Below, in pieces: positions 63,572-64,000 of a DNA stretch of 64,000 nt. The notes beneath the pieces are model-generated. The model made no database searches, was not told the origin of the DNA, and saw only the letters and a list, made by a program, of their open reading frames with translations. The stretch comes from Martinezella tropici (lineage in GTDB: Bacteria; Pseudomonadota; Alphaproteobacteria; Rhizobiales; Rhizobiaceae): contig NZ_VNIP01000001.1 in assembly GCF_008370325.1 (NCBI RefSeq), positions 310,001 through 374,000 of the forward strand, given 5' to 3'. The position numbers were made by a program, and so were the translations under genes. Position 1 is the first letter of the stretch. Each line of letters opens with the position of its first letter.

Positions 63572-64000
63572 TCAGCTGCGGCGTGCCTTTTCCTGTCCTT
63601 GATCCATCTTCAGCGGCAATTCCGGCAGAAACAGCAGCGCGATCACCGCCAGTGCCACGATGGCGGTTCCCGTCGCGAAAGTCATGGCGATTGCGTGACG
63701 ATAGAGCGCTATTGCCGCGGCGTGAGCCTCAGGGGAGGCGGTGGCGAGTTGTTTCATGCCGGCTTCTGTCAGGGATGATATGTGGACCCCATCCAATACG
63801 CCGCCGGCATTTTGCACGCGATAGGCCAGGATGGCGCCCGAGCCGGTGACGCCGATGAGGCCGCCGAGCGAGCGGAAGAAGGCAAGCGTCGCCGTCCCGA
63901 CGCCGCGATGGGCAAGCGGCAGGGCATTTTGCACCGCGATCGTCATCGTGGGCATGACCAGGCCGAGACCGAGGCCGAGGGCGAAAACGGTGGGCTCGAT
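63572..64000 (-). CDS. MFS drug-exporter-like protein (DHA2 type), C-terminal part only
   Basis: The frame is open to the edge of the window, so the N-terminal part lies beyond base 64000. The 142 visible residues include GLGLGLVMPTMTIAVQNALP, a late-helix motif of 14-helix drug:proton antiporters, AFFRSLGGLIGVTGSGAIL (motif like EmrB/QacA) and a last helix near ATGTAIVALAVIALLFLPE. It probably exports toxic compounds and may belong with the neighbouring TetR/dehalogenase pair, though 124 bases and opposite orientation separate it from tetR. Confidence 0.8.
   Translation of the reverse strand: MEPTVFALGLGLGLVMPTMTIAVQNALPLAHRGVGTATLAFFRSLGGLIGVTGSGAILAYRVQNAGGVLDGVHISSLTEAGMKQLATASPEAHAAAIALYRHAIAMTFATGTAIVALAVIALLFLPELPLKMDQGQEKARRS

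Noticed and set aside
1-64000. CRISPR arrays, insertion sequences, prophage or anti-phage defence islands.
   Set aside because: No regularly spaced direct repeats, transposase, integrase, phage structural or recognised defence genes were found; the only mobile-type features are short palindromic repeats and the toxin-antitoxin pair.

Overview
The window reads as a chromosomal segment of a Rhizobium-like alphaproteobacterium. The evidence is high GC with strong third-position GC, a gene order familiar from the Rhizobiaceae (olsB/maeB/mutS/glnD/murJ/trpS; rimI/mur/olsA/miaB/phoH/ybeY/lnt/praR/metK/trmB; argB/engB/yidC/rnpA/rpmH), both ornithine-lipid genes, a Mur-type Fur protein, and several short palindromic intergenic elements of the kind described as rhizobial intergenic mosaic elements. 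The species cannot be fixed from the sequence alone.

Layout. 1-7.5 kb: two RNA methyltransferases and lspA in an overlapping operon, a hybrid histidine kinase, olsB with a PHO-box-like promoter, and a convergent class III cyclase. 7.6-20 kb: malic enzyme divergent from mutS, then glnD-murJ, a VOC protein, trpS and a universal stress protein, with repeat-rich gaps. 20-32 kb: a dense plus-strand block for Fe-S assembly (Nfu), t6A and ribosomal-protein modification (tsaB, rimI), metal regulation (mur), lyso-ornithine lipid acylation (olsA), tRNA thiomethylation, ribosome maturation (phoH, ybeY), lipoprotein acylation (lnt), biofilm control (praR), and metK-trmB. 32-50 kb: an Hsp20/DUF1150 heat-shock pair, nucleoside and ribose catabolism, a chemoreceptor, rmuC, def, a FitAB-type toxin-antitoxin pair inserted between def and fmt, truA, the lysine/DAP genes dapE and dapD, a LOG-family protein, an EF-hand protein, a HAD nucleotidase, a PEP-mutase-fold protein and argB. 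50-60.5 kb: an inactivated ECF sigma factor with an apparently intact anti-sigma gene, engB, a drug/metabolite transporter with a His-rich tail, the yidC-rnpA-rpmH operon (rpmH is only 44 codons), a second chemoreceptor and a sensor kinase. 60.5-64 kb: tRNA-Arg(ACG), then an accessory-looking set (MarR with a SnoaL-like protein, haloalkane-dehalogenase-like hydrolase with TetR, and an MFS exporter cut by the window end).

Most genes are conserved housekeeping genes. The more unusual signals are regulatory: a matching AT-spaced inverted repeat at nearly the same distance upstream of both chemoreceptor genes, both of which end in a WEEF tether; PHO-box, Irr-box-like and sigma-32-like promoters; twin operators at the toxin-antitoxin and TetR loci; and bipartite palindromic repeats in several gaps. 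I did not find a clearly novel multi-gene system. All motif calls were made by eye and start codons are inferred from local ribosome-binding sites and my knowledge of the families.
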